A DNA stretch of 64,000 nucleotides from Gemmatimonadota bacterium. GTDB lineage: Bacteria; Gemmatimonadota; Gemmatimonadetes; Longimicrobiales; Gaopeijiaceae. Where the stretch lies: positions 1-64,000 of the forward strand of contig JABDLS010000042.1 in NCBI GenBank assembly GCA_013002885.1. Reading direction: 5' to 3'. Below the pieces are notes generated by a model that searched no databases, was not told the DNA's origin, and saw nothing but the letters and a program-made list of their open reading frames with translations. The translations under genes and the position numbers were made by a program. Below are positions 42,746 through 51,295 of the stretch, one piece after another (the stretch's first letter is position 1; every line of letters begins with the position of its first letter).

Positions 42746-44473
42746 CTACTCGACTTCCAGGGAACGGAGCCGATTCAACGCAGCGGAGAGCTCGAAGCGG
42801 CGAAAGGAGGCCAGGGTGCCCAGGCGGCGGGGGCTGAGGGCGTCGAGACCCGCGGCCGTGATTCGATCCTCGACCCAGTCGAGGAGGTCCGGGAGCGACT
42901 CGTGCCCACTCGGTGCGGAAGGGATGAGGGCTAGCGCCAGTCCCACCGCGCGCAGCTGGCTTCGCAAGGTGAGCTGCTCCACTCCGTTGAGATCGATGGC
43001 GTCGCGTCCAAAAAGGAGCGTGCGATCGTCGGGGACCCTCACGAAGGTCGAGCGCCGGTCCTTGGACGGATCGATGGAGCTTCGATCGGGCCGGCGTGGA
43101 AGAGGGCGCCTGAGCCTGGTCGCTGCTTCGTCCACCCGCCCCGTGGGCAGCTCGCTCGCCACCGCTCGGGCCCGGTCCGTGACGTCTTCGGGCAGGTAGT
43201 CTCGCATTCGGATGACGTGGTCCGCCACGTCCAGGTAGTCTCCGCTGCCGCCGATGACCAGCACGGTGCTGACGGCGTGGTCCCTATGGAGGGCGCGTAC
43301 CCGGTCGATGAAGGGGGTGATGGGCTCGCCGTCGGAGGGCACCAACTCCTGCATTCGGCGATCCCGGATCATGAAGTTCGTCGCCGACGTGTCTTCGTCC
43401 ACGAGGAGGACGTGGGCGCCGGCCTCCCACGCCTCGACGATGGCAGCGGCCTGGCTGGTGGAGCCAGAGGCGTTCTCCGTCGTGAAGTTCGTCGTCCGCC
43501 GACCCATGGGCAGCCCGTCGATGAACGGGGAGATGTCCACGCCGGCGACGCTCCGTCCGTCTTCCGCCCGAACCTTCACCGTGTCGTCGCGGCAGACGAC
43601 GAGTTCGCGGCCGTCGCCTGGCCGGTGATTGTACACGCCCGACTGGAGCGCCCGCAGGACGGTGCTCTTGCCGTGGAATCCCCCTCCCACGACGAGGGTG
43701 ACCCCTTCGGGAACGCCCATCCCCGTGGTCGGGCCGGCGTTGGGCAACTCTACGGTGACGCGGAGGGTCGCGGGCGATGTGAAAGGCACGACTTCGTCGA
43801 TGTCGAGGGGTGTGTCCTCTATCCCACTCTGGCGGGGCAGACGGGCACCATCGGCGATGAAGGCGATGAGCCCCTTGGGCTTCAACGCAGAGCGTAGGGC
43901 TTCAGCGTCTTCGTTTGCGGCTGCACACCGGGCCACCTCCTCGGCTGGGTGGGCGGCCGCCGTGAGCGACGCGCCGACGATCTCGGGGACGTCCTCCGTC
44001 AGGAGGGCGACTGCCTCCTGCGCCGAGATCCGGCGCCCCCTGGCTGGAAGGCCGACGGCGAAGCGGGCCTCGATCCGACCTTCCTCGTCGATGCCCACCG
44101 CCGTCTGGGGCAGCACGATCTGCCCGACGGACTCCATCCGCACGGCTCCGCTGCGCCCACTTCCCCGGCGACGGGACCGGTTGCCGGCCTCGTGACGAAA
44201 GGTTCGGGCGAGGAGGGCGGCCGTGCCCCAACGCCGCGCCTCGTTGCCATAGGCGTCAGCGGGGAAGGACGCGGTGGCTGGGTCGATCTCCACCTTGACC
44301 CGACTCGGGTCGGCGAAGGGATCACCCTGGACGTGATCGAACACCAGCGTGAAGTCCGTGAAGCGCCAAGCACCGGTGAGCGCCTTGTACGCCTTGTAGC
44401 CTCGACCGTCGATGCCTTCGAGGAGGGTGACGAGCTCGCTGGCGGTTCGGGACAGATTCATGGAGTGGGTCAT
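42746..44473 (-). CDS. predicted ABC-class ATPase (PF09818-like)
   Basis: This 575-residue protein is a member of the uncharacterised 'ABC-ATPase' family. The N-terminal 240 residues hold the family-specific domain (GAWRFTDFTLVFDHVQGDPF and LPARGRRISAQEAVALL). The Walker A region is VVGGGFHGKSTVLRALQSG with Lys269. The VLLVDEDTSATNFMIRDRRM motif, followed by EPITPFIDRV and VLVIGGSGDYLDVADHVIRM, is characteristic of this family. It has no membrane segment. The start is the ATG complementary to 44471-44473; MNLSRT at 44461 is an alternative. Its role is unknown in any organism I know of. It is 3 bp upstream of the glycosidase-like gene and divergent from GGT by 49 bp. Confidence 0.87.
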   Translation of the reverse strand: MTHSMNLSRTASELVTLLEGIDGRGYKAYKALTGAWRFTDFTLVFDHVQGDPFADPSRVKVEIDPATASFPADAYGNEARRWGTAALLARTFRHEAGNRSRRRGSGRSGAVRMESVGQIVLPQTAVGIDEEGRIEARFAVGLPARGRRISAQEAVALLTEDVPEIVGASLTAAAHPAEEVARCAAANEDAEALRSALKPKGLIAFIADGARLPRQSGIEDTPLDIDEVVPFTSPATLRVTVELPNAGPTTGMGVPEGVTLVVGGGFHGKSTVLRALQSGVYNHRPGDGRELVVCRDDTVKVRAEDGRSVAGVDISPFIDGLPMGRRTTNFTTENASGSTSQAAAIVEAWEAGAHVLLVDEDTSATNFMIRDRRMQELVPSDGEPITPFIDRVRALHRDHAVSTVLVIGGSGDYLDVADHVIRMRDYLPEDVTDRARAVASELPTGRVDEAATRLRRPLPRRPDRSSIDPSKDRRSTFVRVPDDRTLLFGRDAIDLNGVEQLTLRSQLRAVGLALALIPSAPSGHESLPDLLDWVEDRITAAGLDALSPRRLGTLASFRRFELSAALNRLRSLEVE

Positions 44474-44522
44474 AGGCGGGCTTCGCGTTTCTCCCTGGTG
44501 GTCCGAATCGTACGTTCTTCCC

Positions 44523-46169
44523 ATGCGAGACCGTAGACGTACGTGGTTCCAGGCACGCCTCGCCTTCCTGGCCGCTACCCTTTGCACCGGCTGCAGCGGG
44601 GCGGAAGAGACGGCACCGGAGGCTCCCGGGTTCTCCCATCGGGCCGTGTCGTCGAGGGGGATGGTCGTCACCGGGTCCCCCTATGCCACGGGGGCAGGCG
44701 TCCGCGTCCTCGAGGCTGGCGGCAATGCCATCGACGCGGCGGTGGCCGCCGCCTTCGCTCTCGCTGTCGCCGAGCCCACCCAGTCGGGCCTGGGAGGGCG
44801 CACGCAGATCCTCCTCCGGACGGCGAGTGGGGCCGTGCATGCCGTCGACGGCGGCACCGAGGTTCCGGCCGGCTACGACGCACAAACGGCCCCGGCAGGC
44901 GAAACTGGATACGCCGCCGTGGGAATCCCCGGGACGGTGGCGGCCCTCTTGAAGGTACACGAGGAGCACGGAGTCCTCGGGCGGGTGGAGGTGCTGGGGC
45001 CTGCCGTCGCGTGGGCTGAAGACGGGGTCCGTTTGCCTGACGGCGAACGTCGCCGACTCGAAGGCCTCGCCAGGGAAGAGGGCCCGGAGTCGGCCGTCGC
45101 GCGGCTCTTCGGTACGGAGCCCGACTCCGTCGTCGTTCAGCCGCAGCTGGCCCGAACGCTCCGGGCCATCGTGACCGACGGTCACCATGGCTTCTATGGA
45201 GGCGAAGTCGCCGCCGCCATGGCGAGGGACATCGGCGAGGGCGGCGGCTTCGTGTCCGCGTCGGACCTGGCCGCGTATCGCCCCAGGGACGGCCTGGTCG
45301 GCCGGACCTCAGTTGGCGAGGTCGAGGTCGTCGGCAGCTATCTACCGGCGTCAGGTGTCACCGTGGCCGAGATCATGGGCATCCTCGACCGCGTCGACGT
45401 ACCGCGAGAGGACGGAGCGTGGGCCGACCTCCTTGCCGACGCCCTGGTGGCGGGCTTCGAAGATCGTGAGATGGCCGAGTCGATGTCGCCCGCAGCCGCC
45501 GTGGCGTGGCTCATGTCTGATTCGCTCCTCGAGCGGCGTGCCCGGGAGGTCATGACGGCCATGGCCGACCCGCCGCCGACGGCAACCTCGGTGGGGGTCG
45601 GCGAGTGGACGAGGGTCGAGGATGAGCCTCTCGAGCCCGAGCCTCCCTTCACGAGCCATATCTCCGTGGCCGATGTCGACGGCAACCTCGTCGCCATGAC
45701 TCAGTCGTTGGGGCCGTCGGGCGGAGCTCGCGTGGCCACTCCCGAACTCGGCTTCCTCTACGCTTCGACGCTGGGCGGCTATCTGACGGCGGGCGGGCCC
45801 GGCTATCGACCATGGTCGTCCCAGGCTCCCCTTCTGGTACTGGGGGAGGAGGGCCCGGTCATGGTGGCCGGAGGGGCGGGGGCTCGTCGGATCATCTCCG
45901 CCCTGGTGGGGACGTTGAGCCGGACGCTCCATCTCGGCGTGGAGCTGGAGGAAGCGCTCCGGGCTCCTCGCCTGCATCCCACGGGGGGGCGGGTCTACGT
46001 CGAGGCGGGGTGGGGCGTCGCCGCAGCCCTCGAGGAGCGCGGCCAGGAGGCGGTGCCTCGGGAGCGAAGCTACTTCGCCCGGCTCAACGTCATCGAGATC
46101 GACCGAGGACGGTGGACGGGGATAGCCGAGCCGGGATGGAGCGGTGCGTCGGCGGCGGGACCGCGTTAA
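44523..46169 (+). CDS. ggt: gamma-glutamyltransferase (GGT), lipoprotein, divergent oxyanion motif
   Basis: GGT is an N-terminal nucleophile enzyme that removes the gamma-glutamyl group from glutathione and similar peptides. The 548-residue precursor has a signal ending TLCTGC (probable lipid anchor) and is expected to self-cleave before Thr377, the first residue of TSHISVADVDGN, into large and small subunits. The substrate loop GGNAIDAAVAAAFAL is present, as is APLLVLGEEGP downstream. The usual oxyanion motif GSPGGSRI appears as GGAGARRI, so activity may be altered. The start ATG at 44523 gives the clean lipoprotein signal; the frame is open further upstream into the promoter of the ATPase gene. 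Confidence 0.88.
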   Translation: MRDRRRTWFQARLAFLAATLCTGCSGAEETAPEAPGFSHRAVSSRGMVVTGSPYATGAGVRVLEAGGNAIDAAVAAAFALAVAEPTQSGLGGRTQILLRTASGAVHAVDGGTEVPAGYDAQTAPAGETGYAAVGIPGTVAALLKVHEEHGVLGRVEVLGPAVAWAEDGVRLPDGERRRLEGLAREEGPESAVARLFGTEPDSVVVQPQLARTLRAIVTDGHHGFYGGEVAAAMARDIGEGGGFVSASDLAAYRPRDGLVGRTSVGEVEVVGSYLPASGVTVAEIMGILDRVDVPREDGAWADLLADALVAGFEDREMAESMSPAAAVAWLMSDSLLERRAREVMTAMADPPPTATSVGVGEWTRVEDEPLEPEPPFTSHISVADVDGNLVAMTQSLGPSGGARVATPELGFLYASTLGGYLTAGGPGYRPWSSQAPLLVLGEEGPVMVAGGAGARRIISALVGTLSRTLHLGVELEEALRAPRLHPTGGRVYVEAGWGVAAALEERGQEAVPRERSYFARLNVIEIDRGRWTGIAEPGWSGASAAGPR

Positions 46170-46229
46170 GATCGCGACGCTCCACGGACCCCCGATCTCG
46201 GGACCCCCTGATCACGGACTCGGAGAACC

Positions 46230-47822
46230 ATGACCGCACGACGCCTCCTCGCCCTTCTCCCGCTGACCTTCACCGCCGCGTTCGGCTTAGGCTCGATGGT
46301 CGTGACGCCTACTGCGGCCCAGGAGGCGACCACGCTCATCTGGAACGGGCGTCTCCTCGACGGTAGCGGGAATCCCTGGATCTATGCGGATGTCCTCATC
46401 CGTGGCGACCGGATCGAGGCCGTGGGCGATCTCTCCGACGTGGAAGCAGACGAGGTCATCGACGCCACGGGCCTCTATGTGGCTCCGGGCTTCATCGATT
46501 CCCACTCCCACGCCGGTGGTGGCCTCGCGTCGGCGGGACTGAGCCACGCCGAGCCCCTGCTGGCCATGGGCCTCACCACCGTCTTCGTGAATCCTGACGG
46601 AGGCGGGCCGGCGGACATGGCTGCCCAGCACGACGCCCTCATGGCGAACGGCTTGGGCGTGAATGTCGCCCAGCTCGTTCCCCAAGGCTCGGTGCGACGG
46701 GCAGTCATGGGCTCCGCCGACCGGGCGGCGACCCCATCGGAGCTCGCGCGGATGCGGGAAATCGTCCAGGAGGCGATGGAGACGGGTGCGTGGGGACTGT
46801 CCTCCGGTACGTACTACGTACCAGGCAGCTATACGCCGCCCGAGGAGATCGAGGAGCTGGCCAAGATCGTCGCAGAGTTCGGAGGGGCTTACACCAGTCA
46901 CATCCGTGACGAATCGACCTACAGCGTCGGCCTCATCGCGGCTGTGGACGAGGTCATCAACGTCGGGCGCGTGGCGGGTATTCCGGCGGTGCTCACCCAC
47001 GTCAAGGCGCTGGGACCCTTCGTGTGGGGGTACGGCGATGCCATCGTGAAGCGCGTCGAGCGAGCCCGGGAAGAGGGGGTTCAGGTCTTCGCCGACCAGT
47101 ACCCGTATACGGCCTCGGCAACCGGACTCGACGCGGCACTTCTTCCCCGATGGTCGCAGGCCGGCGGGCGCGACTCGCTCATGGCCCGCATGGACCATCC
47201 GGCCACCATGGCACGGATTCGTGAGGGCATGGTGGACGGCCTCGCACGCCGAGGAGGGGCGGATCGGATCCAGTTCCGGCGCTTCCGACCCGACCCCTCC
47301 ATCGAGGGTCGTCTGCTCAGCGATCTCGCCGAGGAACGGGGCGAGGACCCCATCGACACCGCCATCGAGCTGATCCGGGACGGGGGGGTGAGCATCGTCT
47401 CGTTCAACATGCACGAGGACGATCTGGAGCGGCTGATGGCTCAGCCTTGGACCATGACGTCATCCGATGGAGACCTGGTGCCCATGGGGGAAGGGGTTCC
47501 CCACCCACGCACGTACGGGGCCTTCGCTCGGAAGATCGGCCTCTACGCCCGGGACCTGGGCGTGGTATCCCTGGAGGAGGCGGTTCGGAGCATGACCTCC
47601 TTGCCGGCGCTGGTCTTCGGTATGGCGGACCGGGGTGTGCTCCGGGAGGGGGCTGCGGCCGACATCGTCGTCTTCGACCTGGCGGCCGTGGACGACGTCG
47701 CCGAGTACACCGATCCCCACCACTACTCCGAAGGCATGGTCCACGTCCTGGTGAACGGGGTGCCGGCCATCTCCGAGGGCGACTTCACCGGGGAGCGTCC
47801 GGGACAGGTCCTGAAGAAGTGA
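46230..47822 (+). CDS. secreted N-acyl-D-amino-acid deacylase
   Basis: This 530-residue amidohydrolase of the D-aminoacylase group has a signal peptide (MTARRLLALLPLTFTAAFGL, ending near TAAQE). The metal motif is His92-Ser-His94 in GFIDSHSHAGG. Canonical signatures are intact: GAWGLSSGTYYVPGSYTPPE, YTSHIRDESTY and VLTHVKALGP, so this copy is more likely an active deacylase than the paralogue at 21683-23431. The C-terminal beta-sheet closes with GVLREGAAADIVVFDL. It lies 60 bp downstream of GGT on the same strand, a pairing that suggests a shared role in degrading gamma-glutamyl and acylated D-amino acids. Confidence 0.92.
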   Translation: MTARRLLALLPLTFTAAFGLGSMVVTPTAAQEATTLIWNGRLLDGSGNPWIYADVLIRGDRIEAVGDLSDVEADEVIDATGLYVAPGFIDSHSHAGGGLASAGLSHAEPLLAMGLTTVFVNPDGGGPADMAAQHDALMANGLGVNVAQLVPQGSVRRAVMGSADRAATPSELARMREIVQEAMETGAWGLSSGTYYVPGSYTPPEEIEELAKIVAEFGGAYTSHIRDESTYSVGLIAAVDEVINVGRVAGIPAVLTHVKALGPFVWGYGDAIVKRVERAREEGVQVFADQYPYTASATGLDAALLPRWSQAGGRDSLMARMDHPATMARIREGMVDGLARRGGADRIQFRRFRPDPSIEGRLLSDLAEERGEDPIDTAIELIRDGGVSIVSFNMHEDDLERLMAQPWTMTSSDGDLVPMGEGVPHPRTYGAFARKIGLYARDLGVVSLEEAVRSMTSLPALVFGMADRGVLREGAAADIVVFDLAAVDDVAEYTDPHHYSEGMVHVLVNGVPAISEGDFTGERPGQVLKK

Positions 47823-47832
47823 GTCTCGGAGC

Positions 47833-48606
47833 CTAGCGACCTTCGAAGTCCGGCGCCCTGCGGTCACGCCAGGCCCGGAGGCCTTCCTTCACATCGTCCG
47901 ATGCGGCGCACTCGTCGACCAGGCCAGCGAGTGCGTCGGGGTCGGGGTCGCCGGCCGCCAGCTCCAGCAACCCCCGCTTCATGTTCCTCACCGCCAGGGG
48001 AGCCAGAGTGCCGAGTCGCCCGACCAACTCGTTGACGAGTGAGTCGAGCTCCTCCCGGTCGGTGAGGTGGGTGAGATAGCCGCTGCGAAGGAGCTCGTCA
48101 TCCTCCAGCTCCTCGGCGGCCAGGAGAATTCGGCTCGCCGTGCCCAGGCCCAGTCGTGTCAGGTAGCGGCGGAGGCCGCCTGGTGGGTAGCAGACGCCCA
48201 GCTTGGCGGCGGGAACCGATAGCCGCATTCCTCTGAACCCGATGCGGAAATCACAGCAGAGGGCCAGCTCGGCACCCCCGCCGTAGACGTGTCCGTTGAT
48301 CCGGGCGACAGTGGGCAGCGGAAGTGAGGCGAGCTCATCGGTGAGGGTGTCGAAGACGGCACCGCTCATTCGACCGCTCTCCATCTCCTCCAAAGCCGCG
48401 CCGGAACAGAAGGTCCTGTCTCCCGACCCGGTGAGCACGAGGACTCGTACCCCGTCGTCGCTTGCCACCTCCCCGAGGACCCGCTTCAGCGCGTCCACAT
48501 CGTCGGCGCCCAGGGCGTTGTGACGCTCGGGTCGGTGCAGGATCACGTGCCCCGCGGGGCCGTCCCTTCGATATCGGATGCCGGGTGATTCATCGACGAG
48601 ATTCAC
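47833..48606 (-). CDS. enoyl-CoA hydratase/isomerase family protein
   Basis: This 257-residue crotonase-fold protein hydrates or isomerises an enoyl-CoA. It begins at GTG complementary to 48604-48606 (MNLVDESPGIRYRRD) and has the CoA-binding LHRPERHNALGADD, the oxyanion loops FCSGAALEEME and NGHVYGGGAELALCCDFRIG, and the CYPPGGLRRYLTRLGLG region. The usual catalytic Glu pair is not fully conserved: the first position falls in GGGAELA (Glu present), while the second is replaced in VCYPPGG. It may therefore act as an isomerase or another crotonase reaction. It is divergent from the deoxyhypusine-synthase-like gene with only 33 bp between them. Confidence 0.87.
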   Translation of the reverse strand: MNLVDESPGIRYRRDGPAGHVILHRPERHNALGADDVDALKRVLGEVASDDGVRVLVLTGSGDRTFCSGAALEEMESGRMSGAVFDTLTDELASLPLPTVARINGHVYGGGAELALCCDFRIGFRGMRLSVPAAKLGVCYPPGGLRRYLTRLGLGTASRILLAAEELEDDELLRSGYLTHLTDREELDSLVNELVGRLGTLAPLAVRNMKRGLLELAAGDPDPDALAGLVDECAASDDVKEGLRAWRDRRAPDFEGR

Positions 48607-48639
48607 GGACGCACTATAGGCTCGCTGCCGACGGTACGC

Positions 48640-49692
48640 ATGGGTTCGACTCCTGGCGGGTCCGCTGGTACCATTCGCATCCCCGAGTACATCGAGAGCA
48701 CCGGACGGAGGACCAGGTTGGGCGCGATCCGCGATTTCATGGAGGCCCACTACCGGCACTTCAACGCGAGGGAGGTGGTGGATGCCGCGAAGGCGTACCA
48801 GGCGCATGTCGACGAGGGCGGAAAGATGCTCGTGGCCATGGCGGGCGCCATGTCGACCGGCGAGTTCGGTGTCATCCTCGCGGACATGATCCGGGCCGGT
48901 AAGGTCCACGCGATCTCATGCACCGGCGCCAACCTCGAAGAGGATGTCTTCAACCTCGTCGCCCACGGTGACTACGAGATCGTCCGTTCGTGGCGGGAGT
49001 TGTCGGCTTCCGACGAGCAGGCCCTCTACGAGCGCGGCATGAACCGGGTGACGGATACGTGCATTCCCGAGACCGTGATGCGTCACATCGAAGGTCGACT
49101 CCTCGAGTGCTGGAGGGCGGCCGCGGACAGCGGCCGTCGGCTCATGCCCTCTGAGTTCCTTTTCGAGGTCCTGTCCGATCCGTCGTTGGAAGAGCATTAC
49201 CAGATCGATCCCGCCCATTCCTGGATGCTGGCCGCGAAGGCCGCGGGGATTCCCGTCTACTCACCGGGATGGGAGGATTCGACCACCGGCAACATCTTCG
49301 CGGCCAACGTGCTGGCGGGAAATCTCCCGAGCCACGGGTGTGTGAAATCCGGCACAGAGCAGTTCGCCCACCTCATCGACTGGTATCGGGCCAACCATGG
49401 CGACGGCGAGCATCCCTCCGTGGGCTTCTTTCAAATCGGCGGAGGCATAGCAGGAGACTTCGCCATTTGTGCGGTGCCGTGCATCACCCAGGATCTGAAG
49501 GAAGAAGTGCCCTACTGGGGCTATTTCTGTCAGATCACTGACGCGCAGCCCTCCTACGGTGGCTACTCGGGTGCTCCGGCCAACGAGAAGATCACGTGGG
49601 GCAAGCTGGAGCCAACGACCCCTCGTTTCGAGATCAACTCGGACGCTGCCATCGTGGCTCCGCTGGTCTGCGCGTGGGTGCTGGGGCGCTAG
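48640..49692 (+). CDS. deoxyhypusine synthase family protein
   Basis: This 350-residue NAD-dependent enzyme belongs to the deoxyhypusine synthase family, which transfers an aminobutyl group from spermidine. The N-terminal NAD/spermidine region is LVAMAGAMSTGEFGVILADM and TGANLEEDVFNLVAHGDYE; further conserved segments are SPGWEDSTTGN and FFQIGGGIAGDFA. The active-site lysine is Lys322 in NEKITWGKLEP, matching the catalytic WGK of the eukaryotic enzyme. Bacteria lack eIF5A, so the acceptor is not hypusine-forming eIF5A; homospermidine synthesis from two putrescine/spermidine units is a documented activity of bacterial relatives. It starts at ATG 48640. Confidence 0.9.
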   Translation: MGSTPGGSAGTIRIPEYIESTGRRTRLGAIRDFMEAHYRHFNAREVVDAAKAYQAHVDEGGKMLVAMAGAMSTGEFGVILADMIRAGKVHAISCTGANLEEDVFNLVAHGDYEIVRSWRELSASDEQALYERGMNRVTDTCIPETVMRHIEGRLLECWRAAADSGRRLMPSEFLFEVLSDPSLEEHYQIDPAHSWMLAAKAAGIPVYSPGWEDSTTGNIFAANVLAGNLPSHGCVKSGTEQFAHLIDWYRANHGDGEHPSVGFFQIGGGIAGDFAICAVPCITQDLKEEVPYWGYFCQITDAQPSYGGYSGAPANEKITWGKLEPTTPRFEINSDAAIVAPLVCAWVLGR

Positions 49693-49742
49693 CAACCGTC
49701 ACGGATCGACCTTCTGCCTCGTTCGATTCACTCACCGGCCCT

Positions 49743-51134
49743 TCACGAGACCGGCCCTGCGAAGCCGGCCTCGGCCACTACCAGGAGCAGGGCCCGTTGG
49801 ACCGCCAGGTAGGCTTCGCGATTGACCCAATACTCGTCGGGCGCGTGGCCGTTGGCGCCGATACCACCCCTACCGATGGTCACCGCGGGAATCCCCAGCG
49901 CGATGGGCACGTTGGAGTCGGTGGAGGAGCGCCCCAGCTCCCCGTCGACGCCGAAGGCGGACGTCGAGGCCAGCGCGCGCTGAATGAGAGGCAGCGAGGG
50001 CTCCAACTCTCCGGACGGGCGATCCCCGATCTTCGCCGGATCGACCGTGAGGGACGGGCCCTCCCGGCGGAGCGCGTTCTCCTCCTCGAGTGCTCGCTGC
50101 ATGGCGTCGAGGAAGACCTCCTCGATCCGCGCCAGGCTCTCGGGGCTCTCCGAGCGCATGTCCACCTCCATCCACGACTCGAAGGGCACCGAGTTCACCG
50201 ACGTACCGCCTCCGATCCGCCCGACGTTGTAGCTCGTGCGGGGGCCCGATCGGGTGAGGGTGTCGGCCACGTCCTGGAAATAACGCACCGCCCGGCTCAT
50301 GGCGTGGGCGGGGTTCGCCGTTCCGAAGGCACCCCAGGAGTGTCCGCCGGGGCCCTCGAAGGTGACGCGGTACCGGACCGACCCCAGACCCATGGTCACC
50401 AGCCGGGAGAGGCCACCGCCGTCGACTTCCACCCACACGTCGGGTCGCAGGCCACCCTCGCGGTAGATGTGCTTCATGCCCCTGAGGTCGCCGAGCCCCT
50501 CTTCTCCCACGACGCCGACGAAGAGCAGGTCGTCTTCCGTCTCCAGGCCGGCCTCCTCGAGAGCACGGAGTACCGAGAGCACCACGACCAGTCCCCGCGT
50601 GTCGTCGCCGACCCCGGGGGCGAATAGCGTGTCACCGACCTGACGTACCGTGACATCGGTGCCTTCGGGGAAGACCGTGTCCAGGTGACCCCCGAATCCG
50701 ATGGCGCGATCCCCCGTGGTACCACGCCGTAGCCCGATCACGTTGCCCTCTTCGTCCGTCCAGACCGAGTCGGCGCCGAGTTCGGTGAGCAGCTCGGCGA
50801 ACCGCTCCCCCCGGACGTCTTCCATGAAGGGCGGTGCTGGGATCTCGGTGAGCTCGATGAGTAGATCCAGAGCCCACCGATCGTGCTCCTCGGCGAGCTC
50901 GAGGGCCGAACTCACCGTCGGGTTGGCGAGGAGGGTGCGGATCTCCTCGGCGTACTCCGGCGCCGCTTCCTGGGCGGCGAGAGGAGCGGCGAGAGCCATG
51001 AGCAAAAGCATCACGGCACCGGTTGTCGGACGCGGCAACAGGGCGCGCCAGTGGGTCGTCGTCGGCGTGGCGGTTGGAGGGGCAGTGGAGCTCACCGATG
51101 GCCTCCCGGGCTTTGTTCGTTTCTGAGGTTCCAT
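49743..51134 (-). CDS. secreted M20 family metallopeptidase
   Basis: This 463-residue di-zinc peptidase or aminoacylase of the M20 family carries a Tat-unlike Sec signal in residues 1-54 (TTGAVMLLLMALAAPLAAQE). Zinc ligands are seen in GFGGHLDTVFPEG (His, Asp), GVGDDTRGL (bridging Asp), VGEEGLGDLRG (catalytic Glu-Glu), VEVDGGG and the C-terminal NGHAPDEYWV (His). The dimerisation/lid domain contains GGHSWGAFGTANPAHAM. Members cleave dipeptides, tripeptides or acylated amino acids. It is divergent from the Wzz-like gene by 161 bp and convergent with the deoxyhypusine synthase-like gene. It adds to the set of secreted peptide-processing enzymes of this region. Confidence 0.92.
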   Translation of the reverse strand: MEPQKRTKPGRPSVSSTAPPTATPTTTHWRALLPRPTTGAVMLLLMALAAPLAAQEAAPEYAEEIRTLLANPTVSSALELAEEHDRWALDLLIELTEIPAPPFMEDVRGERFAELLTELGADSVWTDEEGNVIGLRRGTTGDRAIGFGGHLDTVFPEGTDVTVRQVGDTLFAPGVGDDTRGLVVVLSVLRALEEAGLETEDDLLFVGVVGEEGLGDLRGMKHIYREGGLRPDVWVEVDGGGLSRLVTMGLGSVRYRVTFEGPGGHSWGAFGTANPAHAMSRAVRYFQDVADTLTRSGPRTSYNVGRIGGGTSVNSVPFESWMEVDMRSESPESLARIEEVFLDAMQRALEEENALRREGPSLTVDPAKIGDRPSGELEPSLPLIQRALASTSAFGVDGELGRSSTDSNVPIALGIPAVTIGRGGIGANGHAPDEYWVNREAYLAVQRALLLVVAEAGFAGPVS

Positions 51135-51295
51135 CGCTACGATACCGGGGCTCGGCCGCTGGGGTCCACCCGGCGTGGGGCCGCGACATGGCGCAGGTCG
51201 CGGGCAGGGCCTCCCGGGTTGCTGCGCAGATTTGGGACGGCGATACTCCGAGCCGGTAGGAGTGACCGCCTCCTCCCCGAGCCCATCACCCGACG

